The notes beneath the pieces were generated by a model. That model was not told the origin of the DNA. It was given only the letters and a program-made list of their open reading frames with translations, and made no database searches. Position numbers and translations under genes: made by a program. From the NCBI RefSeq assembly GCF_000025005.1, contig NC_013526.1:1-64000 (forward strand): 64,000 nucleotides of DNA, read 5' to 3'. Origin of the DNA: Thermobaculum terrenum ATCC BAA-798. Lineage in GTDB: Bacteria > Chloroflexota > Chloroflexia > Thermobaculales > Thermobaculaceae. The number at the start of each line of letters is the position of its first letter. The stretch's first letter is position 1. Below are positions 14,443-23,513 of this stretch, in pieces.

Positions 14443-17277
14443 ATGAATGGCGGACCGGGTATGGATGGCACTAGCGAGGTTGATCTATCAGGGGCTGGGA
14501 GCCCGGTAGGGGCGGCTGGCTGGAGGGTTGATCCCTGGATTTTCTGGGCCAAGTGGGGTAGTGGGCCTGATCTGGGGTGGCATCCGCTGTTGTGTCATAT
14601 GCTGGATGTGGCGGCGGTGACCTTGCAGATGTGGCGCAGGGTGCTGCCGGCGGCCTGGAAGGCCAGGATCAGCGGCGTTCTTGGGGTAGGGCAGGAAGAT
14701 GCCGAGAGATGGCTGGCGTTCTTTGCGGGCGGCCATGACATAGGCAAGGCTTCGCCTGCGTTCCAGCTGCAGCTGCGGCCTGAGCAGGGCAGGGAGCTGG
14801 TGGCTCGTCGCCTGCGGGATGCTGGCCTGCCTCTGTTCAATGCGCGTGCGCCTCATGGCACGATCTCGGCCAATGTCCTGGAGACGGTGCTTGCAGATGT
14901 CTTCGGCTTGAGTGGCCGGTCTGCGCGGTGGGTGGCGTTTGCTGTGGGAGGTCACCATGGCTTCGTCCCCAGCTATGACGAGGTCAGGCGGGATCTTGAC
15001 CAGCAGGCCGTGGGCTGGGGGATGTGGGATGCGGCCCGGGAGGTGCTGCTGTGCAGGCTGGCTGATGCGCTCGGGCTGCCGGGATCCTCTCGCCCGACTG
15101 TCGAGTCCACGCCGGATGCCTTCATGCTGGCCGGGCTTGTCTCCGTGGCGGACTGGATAGGCTCGAATGAGGAGTACTTCCCCTATGCTGCCCAGAGCGC
15201 TCTGCAGGTGCCGCAGCTGGATGCTGAAGCCTACCTCGAGAGGGCGATGCGGCAGGCCGAGAGGGCGATGGCCAGCCTGGGATGGGTGGGCTGGAGGCCT
15301 GCTTCCGGGTCCATGCGGCTTACCGAGCTGTTCCCTTATATCAGGCAGCCGACCACGGTGCAGGCTGCCGCTGAGGAGCTGGCCGGGGAGGTAAAGTCCC
15401 CATCGATCACCATCATCGAGGCGCCCATGGGAGAGGGGAAGACGGAGGCGGCCATGCTGCTTGCGGATACGTTCAGCACCGCGCATGGCATGAGCGGCTG
15501 CTACTTTGCGCTGCCCACGATGGCCACCAGCAACCAGATGTTCGGCAGGGTGACGGATTACCTCAGGCACCGCTATCCGGAAGACGTGGTGGTGGTCAAC
15601 CTGGTGCATGGGCATTCGGATCTCTCGGCACTGCTGCAGGAGCTGAGGCAGAAGGGGGAGGAGATCTTCCAGCTGCAGGGGGTATATGATGAGGCTCTGG
15701 GCGATGAGCAGCTGGGCGCGGTGGTGGCAGGGCAATGGTTCACGCGCGGCAAGCGGGCTTTGCTGCCTCCATATGGGGTGGGCACGGTCGATCAGGCGCT
15801 GCTGGCGGTGCTGCAGGTGAAGCACGTCTTCGTGAGGCTGTTCGCGCTCTCGACGAAGACCGTGATCGTTGATGAGGTCCATGCTTACGACGTGTATATG
15901 ACCACCCTGCTGCACAGGCTACTGGAGTGGCTTGGGGCTCTGTCGGTCCCCGTGGTGGTGCTCTCGGCTACATTGCCCAGCGCGCGGCGTCGAGAGCTGG
16001 TGAAGGCCTATGCCAGGGGTGCAGGTTGGCAGGCTGAGAGGGATTTGCCACCGGCGGGGTACCCGCGCATAACCTATGCGGCCGCCGAGGATGTGAGGGG
16101 TATCCACTTTGCGCCCTCTGAGGCTTCTCGCAGGAAGGTGGCGCTGCGCTGGGTAAGCGCTCCTGAGCACGAGGCGCTGGGGCAGCTGCTGGCTGAGGCG
16201 CTCTCACAGGGGGGCTGCGCAGCGATCATCTGTAACACTGTCCCTCGAGCGCAGGCCCTGTACTCCGCACTCAGGGAGGTCTTCCCCGGCCTGGCCGAAG
16301 ATGGCATGCCGGAGCTGGACCTGCTGCACGCCCGCTATCCCTACGAGGAAAGGGAGGTGCGCGAGGCACGCACGCTCGGGAGGTTCTCACGCAATGGCCG
16401 CAGACCTCACCGCGCGATACTGGTGGCCACGCAGGTGATAGAGCAAAGCCTGGACCTGGACTTCGACCTCATGGTCACCGACCTGGCCCCGGTAGATCTC
16501 GTGCTCCAGCGCATGGGTAGGCTGCACCGCCACCCCGTTCATGACCCGCTCAGACCCGAGAGGTTGAGGTCGCCTGAGCTGTGGGTGGTATCGCCCCAGG
16601 TCATGGGGGATGTGCCGATATTCGACAGAGGCAGCGCCAGCGTCTATGACGAGCACACGCTGCTGCGCAGCTGGCTCGCCCTGCGCGATCGGGACACCCT
16701 GCAGCTGCCGGAGGATATCGAGGAGCTGGTGGAGCAGGTCTACAGTGATGGGCGGGTGCCGCAGGGTGCCTCCGAGGAGCTGCGAAGCCTCTGGGAGCGG
16801 ACCTTCAAGGCCCAGCAGAAGGTGCTCAGGGAAGATAGCCTGCAGGCCAAATACAGGTACATCAAGGGGCCTGGATACAACTCGATATGGGGGATAGTAA
16901 CAGCGAGCGTGGAGGAGGATGCCCCCGAGCTGCACCCTGCGCTGCAGGCTCTCACTCGTCTGGCGGAGCCCAGCGTGTCCGCCGTGTGCCTCGTGGCTGG
17001 GAGCGGTGGGCCCTGCCTGCCGGATGGTACGCCGGTGGATCTCGATACGCCGCCGGACGCTGCGATGGCCGAGAGGCTGCTGCGCCGCTCGGTGGCCATT
17101 ACAGATGCCAGAGTGCTGGATCCCCTGCTGGATGTGCCCGTGCCGAAAGGCTGGGAGCGCTCCTCGCTGCTCAGGGGGTACAGGCCCCTGGTCTTTGATG
17201 CCTCAGGAAGGGCCATGGTTGGCAGGTGGATCGTAAGGATTGATCCCGAGCTCGGGATTGTAGTGGAGAGCCCTTAG
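14443..17277 (+). CDS. cas3: CRISPR-associated nuclease/helicase Cas3 (type I-E)
   Basis: Encodes up to 944 aa; ATG codons at 14443 and 14461 are both possible starts. The N-terminal HD nuclease shows GWHPLLCHMLDVAAV, AGGHDIGKASPAFQ (the HD pair), APHGTIS and VGGHHGF. The SF2 helicase follows: Walker A APMGEGKTEAAM, DEVH box VIVDEVHAYDVYM, LSATLPS, and motif VI VLQRMGRLHRH preceded by VATQVIEQSLDLDFDLM. The enzyme is recruited by Cascade to R-loops and unwinds and degrades the non-target DNA strand. First gene of the cas operon; the next start is 31 bp downstream. Length is normal for the family, and all catalytic residues look intact. Confidence 0.97.
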   Translation: MNGGPGMDGTSEVDLSGAGSPVGAAGWRVDPWIFWAKWGSGPDLGWHPLLCHMLDVAAVTLQMWRRVLPAAWKARISGVLGVGQEDAERWLAFFAGGHDIGKASPAFQLQLRPEQGRELVARRLRDAGLPLFNARAPHGTISANVLETVLADVFGLSGRSARWVAFAVGGHHGFVPSYDEVRRDLDQQAVGWGMWDAAREVLLCRLADALGLPGSSRPTVESTPDAFMLAGLVSVADWIGSNEEYFPYAAQSALQVPQLDAEAYLERAMRQAERAMASLGWVGWRPASGSMRLTELFPYIRQPTTVQAAAEELAGEVKSPSITIIEAPMGEGKTEAAMLLADTFSTAHGMSGCYFALPTMATSNQMFGRVTDYLRHRYPEDVVVVNLVHGHSDLSALLQELRQKGEEIFQLQGVYDEALGDEQLGAVVAGQWFTRGKRALLPPYGVGTVDQALLAVLQVKHVFVRLFALSTKTVIVDEVHAYDVYMTTLLHRLLEWLGALSVPVVVLSATLPSARRRELVKAYARGAGWQAERDLPPAGYPRITYAAAEDVRGIHFAPSEASRRKVALRWVSAPEHEALGQLLAEALSQGGCAAIICNTVPRAQALYSALREVFPGLAEDGMPELDLLHARYPYEEREVREARTLGRFSRNGRRPHRAILVATQVIEQSLDLDFDLMVTDLAPVDLVLQRMGRLHRHPVHDPLRPERLRSPELWVVSPQVMGDVPIFDRGSASVYDEHTLLRSWLALRDRDTLQLPEDIEELVEQVYSDGRVPQGASEELRSLWERTFKAQQKVLREDSLQAKYRYIKGPGYNSIWGIVTASVEEDAPELHPALQALTRLAEPSVSAVCLVAGSGGPCLPDGTPVDLDTPPDAAMAERLLRRSVAITDARVLDPLLDVPVPKGWERSSLLRGYRPLVFDASGRAMVGRWIVRIDPELGIVVESP

Positions 17278-17308
17278 GGTGAACAACACACGCTGGAGGA
17301 TAGAGATC

Positions 17309-18910
17309 ATGCATAGTTTCAACCTGGTGGATGAGCCCTGGATACCAGTCAGGCCGATTGGGGCCAGCACCACCCAGCTCATGGGCTTGAGGGACGTGCT
17401 GCTGGGCGCGCACGCTATCAGGGAGCTTGTGGACCCCTCGCCCCTGGTAACCGTATCTCTGCACAGGCTGCTGCTAGCCATACTCCACCGCGTGTTCGGC
17501 CCCCGGGACGACGCCGAGTGGGCGGAGCTTTACGGGGGCGGCAGCTTTCCCCCGCAGCCGCTGGAGGACTACCTGCAGCGCTGGCATGACCGGTTCGACC
17601 TCTTCCATGAGAAGTATCCCTTCTACCAGAAGGGCAGCATACAGCGCCAGAGCGTAACGAAGCTGTGGCCGGTCACGCGCCTGGCGCCGGAGATCGCTTC
17701 CCCCGGCAACGCCACAACGCTCTTTGATCACACCCTGCCGGAGGGCGTGGCGTTCACCCCCGACAGGGCTGCCCGCTACCTGGTGTTGCTGCACCCGTTC
17801 ACGGTCGGCGGCCTGTTCGGGCTGCTGAAGGGGGAGAAGGACAAGGCGGCGGATGCAGGTCCACTGGCCAAGTGCGCGGTCGTGCTACTGAGGGGGCGCA
17901 CCCTGTTCGAGACGCTCATGCTCAACATGGTCAGGTACGACCCGGAGTTCGACGAGCCCTGCCCCTCCACCCCAGAGGATAGTCCCGCCTGGGAAAGGGA
18001 CGATGATACCCAGCCAGTCGATCGCCTGCCGAAGGGCTACCTCGACTACCTGACGTGGCAGAGCCGGCGCGTGAGGCTCTTCCCGGAGGTTCAGGACGGT
18101 AGAGTAGTGGTGCGTGAAGTGATCATCGTCAAGGGGTGTCAGTTACGGCCCACGGAGGAGATCGCCAACTACGAGACCATGGTAGCCTTCCGGAAGAACC
18201 CGCGCGCCGGCAAAGGAGAAAACCCCAGGCCTCCAGTGGGCTTCAGGGAAGACCGTGCCATGTGGCGCGACAGCCACGTGATCTTCCAGTCCACGGATAC
18301 GCACACCCAACCTCGCAGCCTCAGGTGGATAGCCGAGCTGATAGCCATGGGGCGGCTGCAGGAGGAGCACAGGCTGCCGCTGGAGATCTACGGCATAATC
18401 ACCGACCAGGCCAACATCAAGCTCTGGCGGCACGAGGTGCTGCCTGTGTCCACGCGCTACTTCAGCGACAGGAACCTCTACAGCCAGCTCCAGAGGGCAC
18501 TTGCGATGGCCGAGAGTGTGGGCCAGGAGCTGGACCGCACGCTGGAGCAGCTGGCGAGAGATCTCCTGCCCAACCCCAACAGAGACGAGATAAACAACCT
18601 GAGGAAGGCCATCAACGCCACCCCCACGTACTGGGCCTCGCTGGAGGTGCCCTTCCATCACTTCCTGCTGGAGCTCGAAGCCGACAGGCAGCTGGTCCAG
18701 GGACGCCCGATCTACGGCTACGGGTACGCCATGCGCAACTGGATGGATGCTATCAAGCAGGCGGGAAGGCTGGCCCTGGAGTTCGCCGTGTCCGGACTGG
18801 ACGGCAACGCCAGGAACCTGAGGGCCGCGGTCAACGCCAGGGGCAGGTTCAACGGGAGGCTCAACACGTTGCTGGCGCAGGAGGCTCCCGGCCTGGAGCT
18901 ACCTGCATAA
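17309..18910 (+). CDS. cas8e: Cascade large subunit Cas8e (Cse1/CasA)
   Basis: Encodes 533 aa from the ATG at 17309, which has GGAGG 9 bases upstream; a GTG at 17279 has no proper ribosome site. The typical Cse1 N-terminus (HSFNLVDEPWIPVRPIG, then GLRDVLLGAHAIRELVDPSP) is present, as are the LLHPFTVGGLFGL region and the long helical C-terminal domain (SLEVPFHHFLLELEADRQLV). It recognises the PAM and positions Cas3 in the type I-E surveillance complex. Expected length for the family is 500-550 aa. It lies between cas3 and cse2 with 30-bp gaps. Confidence 0.96.
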   Translation: MHSFNLVDEPWIPVRPIGASTTQLMGLRDVLLGAHAIRELVDPSPLVTVSLHRLLLAILHRVFGPRDDAEWAELYGGGSFPPQPLEDYLQRWHDRFDLFHEKYPFYQKGSIQRQSVTKLWPVTRLAPEIASPGNATTLFDHTLPEGVAFTPDRAARYLVLLHPFTVGGLFGLLKGEKDKAADAGPLAKCAVVLLRGRTLFETLMLNMVRYDPEFDEPCPSTPEDSPAWERDDDTQPVDRLPKGYLDYLTWQSRRVRLFPEVQDGRVVVREVIIVKGCQLRPTEEIANYETMVAFRKNPRAGKGENPRPPVGFREDRAMWRDSHVIFQSTDTHTQPRSLRWIAELIAMGRLQEEHRLPLEIYGIITDQANIKLWRHEVLPVSTRYFSDRNLYSQLQRALAMAESVGQELDRTLEQLARDLLPNPNRDEINNLRKAINATPTYWASLEVPFHHFLLELEADRQLVQGRPIYGYGYAMRNWMDAIKQAGRLALEFAVSGLDGNARNLRAAVNARGRFNGRLNTLLAQEAPGLELPA

Positions 18911-18940
18911 GTACAGGAACAAATTAAAAGGAGGTGAGGT

Positions 18941-19501
18941 ATGTCGCAGACCCTGACTACGGAAACCTGTGCCCGGATGCTCATCAGCGAGCTCCAGGGG
19001 CTTGTGGAGGCCGAGGACCGCGGCGCGCTCGCTGCCCTGAGAAGAGGGCTGGGCAAGCGCCCGGGCGAAGCCGCCGAGATGTTCCCCTATGTTGTGCCCT
19101 ATCTACCGGAGGACCTCTGGGCGCAGGACTGGTTCTTCGTGGTGGCCTCTCTCTTCGCCGTCCACCCACTCTCCTGGCAGGCGGACGGGAACGCGAGGGA
19201 CACCAACTTCGGCGCTTCCTTCCGCAGGCTGCGAGAGGCCAGGGGGCAGGAGGAAGGGGACAGCCTGGAGAACCGCTTCGTGGCCTTGCTCGACTCCAGA
19301 GGAGAGGACCTGCCCCACCACCTGCGTCGTGCGATCGGTCTCATGAGGGGCGAGGAGATCCCAGTGAATTGGTACAGGCTGCTGATCGACCTGACCTACT
19401 GGGACCACCCCGACCGGTTCGTGCAGCGGCAGTGGGCCGAGCAGTTCTGGCGTCGGCAGCCGGCCGAACAGTCCTCAGACCAACTTCCCACAACAACCTA
19501 A
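18941..19501 (+). CDS. cse2: Cascade small subunit Cse2 (CasB)
   Basis: Encodes 186 aa; AAAGGAGGTGA upstream of the ATG is one of the strongest ribosome sites in the operon. The all-helical sequence contains LRRGLGKRPGEAAEMFPYVV near the N-terminus and NFGASFRRLREARG plus ENRFVALLDSRGEDLPHHLR in the middle, matching Cse2, which lines the belly of Cascade as a dimer and stabilises the crRNA and non-target strand. Slightly longer than the Escherichia coli protein. Flanked by cas8e and cas7e as expected for subtype I-E. Confidence 0.93.
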   Translation: MSQTLTTETCARMLISELQGLVEAEDRGALAALRRGLGKRPGEAAEMFPYVVPYLPEDLWAQDWFFVVASLFAVHPLSWQADGNARDTNFGASFRRLREARGQEEGDSLENRFVALLDSRGEDLPHHLRRAIGLMRGEEIPVNWYRLLIDLTYWDHPDRFVQRQWAEQFWRRQPAEQSSDQLPTTT

Positions 19502-19531
19502 TCACAACAACCTAATAAGGAGGATTCACAC

Positions 19532-20680
19532 ATGCTGGTCGAACTGCACATGATCCAAAACTTCGCCCCATCCAACCTCAACCGCGACGATACAGGCTCT
19601 CCCAAGGACTGCGAGTTCGGGGGCGTGCGCCGTGCCCGCATATCCAGCCAGTGCATCAAGAGGGCCATACGCAGGGAGTTTAAGCAGAACGGCCTGCTTG
19701 ACAGCGAGAGGATCGCGGAGCGCACCCGGCTGGTCACCCAGGAGATCGCCGATCGACTGGCCAGGCTCGGGCGAGACCGCGAGCAGGCTACCAGGGTGGC
19801 CGGCTTCCTGCTGAGCGCTGCCAAGCTCAAGGTGGATAATAGCCAGCGGACCGAGTACCTGCTGTTCCTCGGCAGGGGGGAGATAGATGCTATAACGGCA
19901 CTGTGTAACGAGCGCTGGGATCAGCTCGCCCCCCTTGCGGACCAGTCACTGAGCGACCAGAGCAACGACAAGAAGAAGGCCGCACAGCAGGTGCCGGCGG
20001 ATATGAGCCGCGAGCTGCTTGCCAGGCTGGACGGTGGCAAGGCCGCCGACCTGGCGCTGTTCGGGCGCATGCTGGCGGACCTGCCGGACAAGAACATCGA
20101 TGCTGCCTCGCAGGTCGCCCACGCGATATCCACGCATCGCGTCAGCATAGAGTTCGATTTCTACACCGCTGTGGATGACCTCCAGCCCGAGAGCGAGACG
20201 GGCGCCGGGATGATGGGCACGGTCGAGTTCAACTCCGCATGCTTCTATCGCTACTCCAACGTGAGCATGGAGCAGCTGATCACCAACCTCCAGGGTGACA
20301 GGGAGCTGGCGCTCAAGACGCTGGAGGCCTTCATACACGCCTCCGTGCGGGCTATCCCCACCGGCAAGCAGAACAGCATGGCAGCCCACAACCCCCCTTC
20401 GATGGTCTTCGCGGTCGTCAGGGAAGGTGCTCCATGGTCCCTGGCCAACGCCTTCGCCAGGCCCGTAGCTCCGGGCAGAGAGGAGGACCTCGTAGGGCGC
20501 TCCATTCAGGCTCTGGACAGCTACTGGGGCAAGCTCGTCAGCGTGTACGGCGGCGATGACATCCGCAAGAAGGCGCTCATCACCCTGGAAGATGTGCCCC
20601 TCCAGCACCTCGGAGACGCCAGAGTGGAGACCGTGAAGGCCCTGGTAGAACAGGTGGTCGCAGCGGCAGGAGGTGCGTGA
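19532..20680 (+). CDS. cas7e: Cascade backbone subunit Cas7e (Cse4/CasC)
   Basis: Encodes 382 aa; AAGGAGGA precedes the ATG. The N-terminus LVELHMIQNFAPSNLNRDD followed by GGVRRARISSQCIKRAIRR is the family hallmark of the RNA-binding Cas7 backbone, and the central GTVEFNSACFYRYSNVS plus TGKQNSMAAHNPPSMV are also typical. Six copies form the helical crRNA filament of Cascade. Length is usual (about 360-390 aa). Its stop overlaps the cas5e start by one base (TGATG). Confidence 0.97.
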   Translation: MLVELHMIQNFAPSNLNRDDTGSPKDCEFGGVRRARISSQCIKRAIRREFKQNGLLDSERIAERTRLVTQEIADRLARLGRDREQATRVAGFLLSAAKLKVDNSQRTEYLLFLGRGEIDAITALCNERWDQLAPLADQSLSDQSNDKKKAAQQVPADMSRELLARLDGGKAADLALFGRMLADLPDKNIDAASQVAHAISTHRVSIEFDFYTAVDDLQPESETGAGMMGTVEFNSACFYRYSNVSMEQLITNLQGDRELALKTLEAFIHASVRAIPTGKQNSMAAHNPPSMVFAVVREGAPWSLANAFARPVAPGREEDLVGRSIQALDSYWGKLVSVYGGDDIRKKALITLEDVPLQHLGDARVETVKALVEQVVAAAGGA

Positions 20681-21372
20681 TGCCCACGCTTCTCATGAGA
20701 CTCTCAGGCCCGATGCAGTCCTGGGGCACGCAGAGCAGGTTCACCGTGAGGGATACCGGCCGGGAGCCCTCCAAGAGCGGGGTGATAGGGCTGATCTGCG
20801 CCGCCCTGGGACGTCCCCGCACGGCGCCCGTCGACGACCTGGTCAGGCTGCGCATGGGAGTGCGCGTGGACCGCGAGGGCATAGTGATGCGCGACTACCA
20901 TACAGCAGGCGGCGCACCCGCCGGCGAGCGGTACGGCGTGGCAACGGTCACCGGTGACCAACGGCCAGTGCAGTCCTCCCGCTACTACCTGGCGGACGCC
21001 AGCTTCCTGGTGGCGCTGGAGGGAGGGGAGGAGGACAGACCCCTCCTGGAGCAGATCGACGAGGCGCTGAGGGCCCCCCGCTGGCAGCTCTTCCTCGGGA
21101 GGAAGAGCTGTGTGCCCAGCGAGCCCATCCACCTGCCGAAGGAACCTCCGCTGGGGCCACCCATCCGGGAAGAAGACCTGCGCACCGCTCTGATCTCCTA
21201 CCCCTGGCCCGAGGGCGCCCATCGGCTGCGGTTCGTCTTCGAGGATCCGGAGGGCGAAGAGCTGCGCAACGACGTGCCCATATCCTTCGAGATAGGCAAC
21301 AGGCAGTACGCCGCGCGCTTCGTGCGCACCGAGATAATCATCAACCCTGCACTGCAGGACGCAAGGAGGTGA
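20680..21372 (+). CDS. cas5e: Cascade subunit Cas5e (CasD)
   Basis: Encodes 230 aa from the ATG at 20680 (AGGAGGT upstream). The N-terminus TLLMRLSGPMQSWGTQSRFT and the following TGREPSKSGVIGLICAALG are the Cas5e signature, and FLGRKSCVPSEPI in the second half is also typical. It caps the 5' handle of the crRNA next to Cas8e. Translationally coupled to cas7e. Family length and motifs are normal. Confidence 0.96.
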   Translation: MPTLLMRLSGPMQSWGTQSRFTVRDTGREPSKSGVIGLICAALGRPRTAPVDDLVRLRMGVRVDREGIVMRDYHTAGGAPAGERYGVATVTGDQRPVQSSRYYLADASFLVALEGGEEDRPLLEQIDEALRAPRWQLFLGRKSCVPSEPIHLPKEPPLGPPIREEDLRTALISYPWPEGAHRLRFVFEDPEGEELRNDVPISFEIGNRQYAARFVRTEIIINPALQDARR

Positions 21373-21377
21373 TCGCC

Positions 21378-22100
21378 GTGCTCTACCTTTCCAGGCTCAG
21401 GCTACAGCCACGCCATCGCGATGTCCAGAAGGACCTCAGCAACTGCCACGCGCTCCACTCCCGCATCCTGTCGGCCTTCCCCCTGCTGCCCACCCCATCC
21501 TCCCCCAGGGCGGAGATGGGCGTCCTGTACCGCCTGGAAGAGGCAGGACGCTTCCCCACGGTGATAGTGCAGTCCAGGCTGGAGCCCGACTGGAGTCGCC
21601 TGCCAGAGGGGTACCTGGCATTCCCCGCAGAGTGCAAGCGCGTGGACGATAAGTACAGCCGGATCAACCAGGGAGACCGCTTCATCTTCAGGCTCCGAGC
21701 TAACCCGACCAGGCGGATAGCCAGGGGCAACACCGAGCAGGCCGAGAGATGGAGGGGCAAGAGGGTGGAGCTCCAGCGCGAGGAGGACCAGATCGACTGG
21801 CTCATACGCAAGGGCGACCAGCACGGGTTCAAGCTCCTCAGCATCACCGTGCGCCAGCAAGCCGTGCCCAACCTGCGCGTGCTCCCCAACAACAAGACCC
21901 ATGGGTGGCGGCGAGATGCAGGCGGCAACCGCAGGCTGACCTTCGGGTCGGTGCAGTTCGAGGGCGTGCTGGAGGTCACCGACAGGGAAAGCTTCATGCA
22001 GGCGCTCGAGCAGGGCGTCGGCAGCGGCAAGGCCTTCGGCTTTGGCCTGCTGTCCATAGCCCCCGGCGCCCAGCCCCCTGACGAGGGGGATGCGCCATGA
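21378..22100 (+). CDS. cas6e: crRNA-processing endonuclease Cas6e (Cse3/CasE)
   Basis: Encodes 240 aa from a GTG at 21378. The GGAGGTGA at 21365-21372 makes that start far better than the GTG at 21369, and it gives the typical beginning MLYLSRLRL. The motif CHALHSRILSAFP aligns with the YQLHQGLWHLFP region of the E. coli enzyme, placing the catalytic His at about residue 27, with His24 at the usual Tyr position. GDRFIFRLRANPTRRI and the glycine-rich GSGKAFGFGLLSI near the end match the family. It cuts the repeat RNA at the base of its hairpin. The stop overlaps the cas1 start (ATGA). Confidence 0.95.
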   Translation: MLYLSRLRLQPRHRDVQKDLSNCHALHSRILSAFPLLPTPSSPRAEMGVLYRLEEAGRFPTVIVQSRLEPDWSRLPEGYLAFPAECKRVDDKYSRINQGDRFIFRLRANPTRRIARGNTEQAERWRGKRVELQREEDQIDWLIRKGDQHGFKLLSITVRQQAVPNLRVLPNNKTHGWRRDAGGNRRLTFGSVQFEGVLEVTDRESFMQALEQGVGSGKAFGFGLLSIAPGAQPPDEGDAP

Positions 22101-23071
22101 GGCTGAAGGACCTGCACATACTCCCCAGGGTCAGCGACAGCTGGTCCTACCTCTACGTAGAGCACTGCAGGATCGACCAGGACGCCAGGGCGATCTCCCT
22201 GCACGATGCCACAGGCAAGACGATGGTGCCCTGTGCCAGCCTCTCGCTGCTCATGCTCGGCCCCGGGACGTCGATCACGCACGCAGCCATCCAGACCCTA
22301 GCCGACAACGGGTGCCTGGTGGCCTGGGTCGGCGAGGAGGGTGTAAGATTCTACGCGCAAGGCATGGGCGAGACCCGCTCCGCAACCAACACCCTCAGGC
22401 AGGCGATGCTGTGGAGTGATCCAGAGCTGCACCTGCAGGTGGTCCGTCGGATGTACGAGATCCGCTTCCGCCACCCCATCAACCCCAACACCAGCCTCAA
22501 GCAGATACGCGGCATGGAGGGCGCAAGGGTGAGGGGCGCCTACCTCCAGCTAAGCAGAGAGACCGGGGTGGAGTGGAAGGGGAGGGACTACAGCAGCAAG
22601 TCATGGCATTCGAACGATGCCATCAACCGTGCCATATCCGCGGCCAACAGCTGCCTGTATGGCGTCTGCCACGCGGCGATCGTCTCCGCTGGCTACTCCA
22701 CCGCCCTGGGCTTCATCCATACGGGTAAGATGCTGTCCTTCGTCTACGACGTAGCAGACCTCTACAAGACGGAGATCTCCATGCCAGCAGCCTTCTACGC
22801 AGTGGCCGAGGGCGGCGCATCCCTCGAGAGCCGTGTGAGGCGCAAGTGCCGCGACATCCTTCGGGAGACTCGCCTGCTCGCCAGGATAGTCGAAGACATA
22901 GATACCGTACTAAACGTGGACAGTCCCATCCCCCACAAGTACCAGAATCCATACGACTCCGACCCAGGGGTGCCCGGGGGCTGGTGGGACCCCGAAGCGA
23001 GGGAGATACAGGGAGGCTACAACGCTGCCAGGACGCCTGGCCCGGAAGATCCCGGGGAGGCGGACACATGA
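22097..23071 (+). CDS. cas1: CRISPR adaptation integrase Cas1 (type I-E)
   Basis: Encodes 324 aa. The predicted metal-binding residues are E141 (RGMEGARVRGAY), H208 (LGFIHTGKMLSF), and D218 and D221 (VYDVADLYKTE), all present. With Cas2 it captures prespacers and inserts them at the leader end of the array. The subtype I-E N-terminus (LPRVSDSWSYLYVEHCRIDQ) is clear. The C-terminal 40 residues are Pro- and Gly-rich. Overlaps cas6e by ATGA and cas2 by ATGA. Confidence 0.97.
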   Translation: MRLKDLHILPRVSDSWSYLYVEHCRIDQDARAISLHDATGKTMVPCASLSLLMLGPGTSITHAAIQTLADNGCLVAWVGEEGVRFYAQGMGETRSATNTLRQAMLWSDPELHLQVVRRMYEIRFRHPINPNTSLKQIRGMEGARVRGAYLQLSRETGVEWKGRDYSSKSWHSNDAINRAISAANSCLYGVCHAAIVSAGYSTALGFIHTGKMLSFVYDVADLYKTEISMPAAFYAVAEGGASLESRVRRKCRDILRETRLLARIVEDIDTVLNVDSPIPHKYQNPYDSDPGVPGGWWDPEAREIQGGYNAARTPGPEDPGEADT

Positions 23072-23358
23072 CGGTAATAGTGGTGGAGAAGGTCCCCGCC
23101 AGCGTGAGGGGAGAGCTGACCCGCTGGCTGCTCGAACCCAGGACGGGCGTGTTCGTAGGCCGACCATCAGCGCTCGTACGGGACAAGCTATGGGAGCTCG
23201 TGTGCCAGCGCATCGTGGAGCGCACGGGACCCGAGGAGATGGGAGGGGCAGTCATGATCTACACCTCGGACAACGAGCAGGGGTTCGAGATGAGGATCTT
23301 CGGGGACACGAGCAGGGATCTGGTCGACTTCGAAGGGCTATGGCTGGTCAAGGTCTAA
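23068..23358 (+). CDS. cas2: CRISPR adaptation protein Cas2 (type I-E, CasY/Cas2e family)
   Basis: Encodes 96 aa from the ATG at 23068, overlapping the cas1 stop by ATGA. The sequence starts MTVIVVEKVPASVRGELTRW and includes ELRTGVFVG-type and LWELVC strands (actual text: PRTGVFVGRPSALVRD, then KLWELVC), the Cas2e ferredoxin-like fold. It bridges two Cas1 dimers during spacer integration. The open frame extends further upstream, but that part is antisense/alternate-frame cas1 and is not used. Confidence 0.96.
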   Translation: MTVIVVEKVPASVRGELTRWLLEPRTGVFVGRPSALVRDKLWELVCQRIVERTGPEEMGGAVMIYTSDNEQGFEMRIFGDTSRDLVDFEGLWLVKV

Positions 23359-23513
23359 GTGGCAGGGGGCGTATAGCGAGCTGCAGGGCTGTTCCGGAGC
23401 TTACCGGACAGCGCGCAGTCAGACGCGCTCCATCGGAGCCCGGAAGCATGCCCGCACGATACCAAACGGGGCATCTAAAATTAAACCCCAGGTAGAATGC
23501 GGAGTTAGCAAGT
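23359..23513 (+). promoter_or_regulatory. CRISPR leader
   Basis: 155 bp between cas2 and the first repeat. It begins with a hairpin (CTGTTCCGG and CCGGACAG, 23389-23411) and a second one (GCTCC-ATC-GGAGC, 23427-23439). The final 50 bp are A-rich (around CATCTAAAATTAAACCCC), as is usual for leaders. Leader position is inferred from the repeat orientation (repeats end in GAACCG) and adjacency to cas2. Confidence 0.7.
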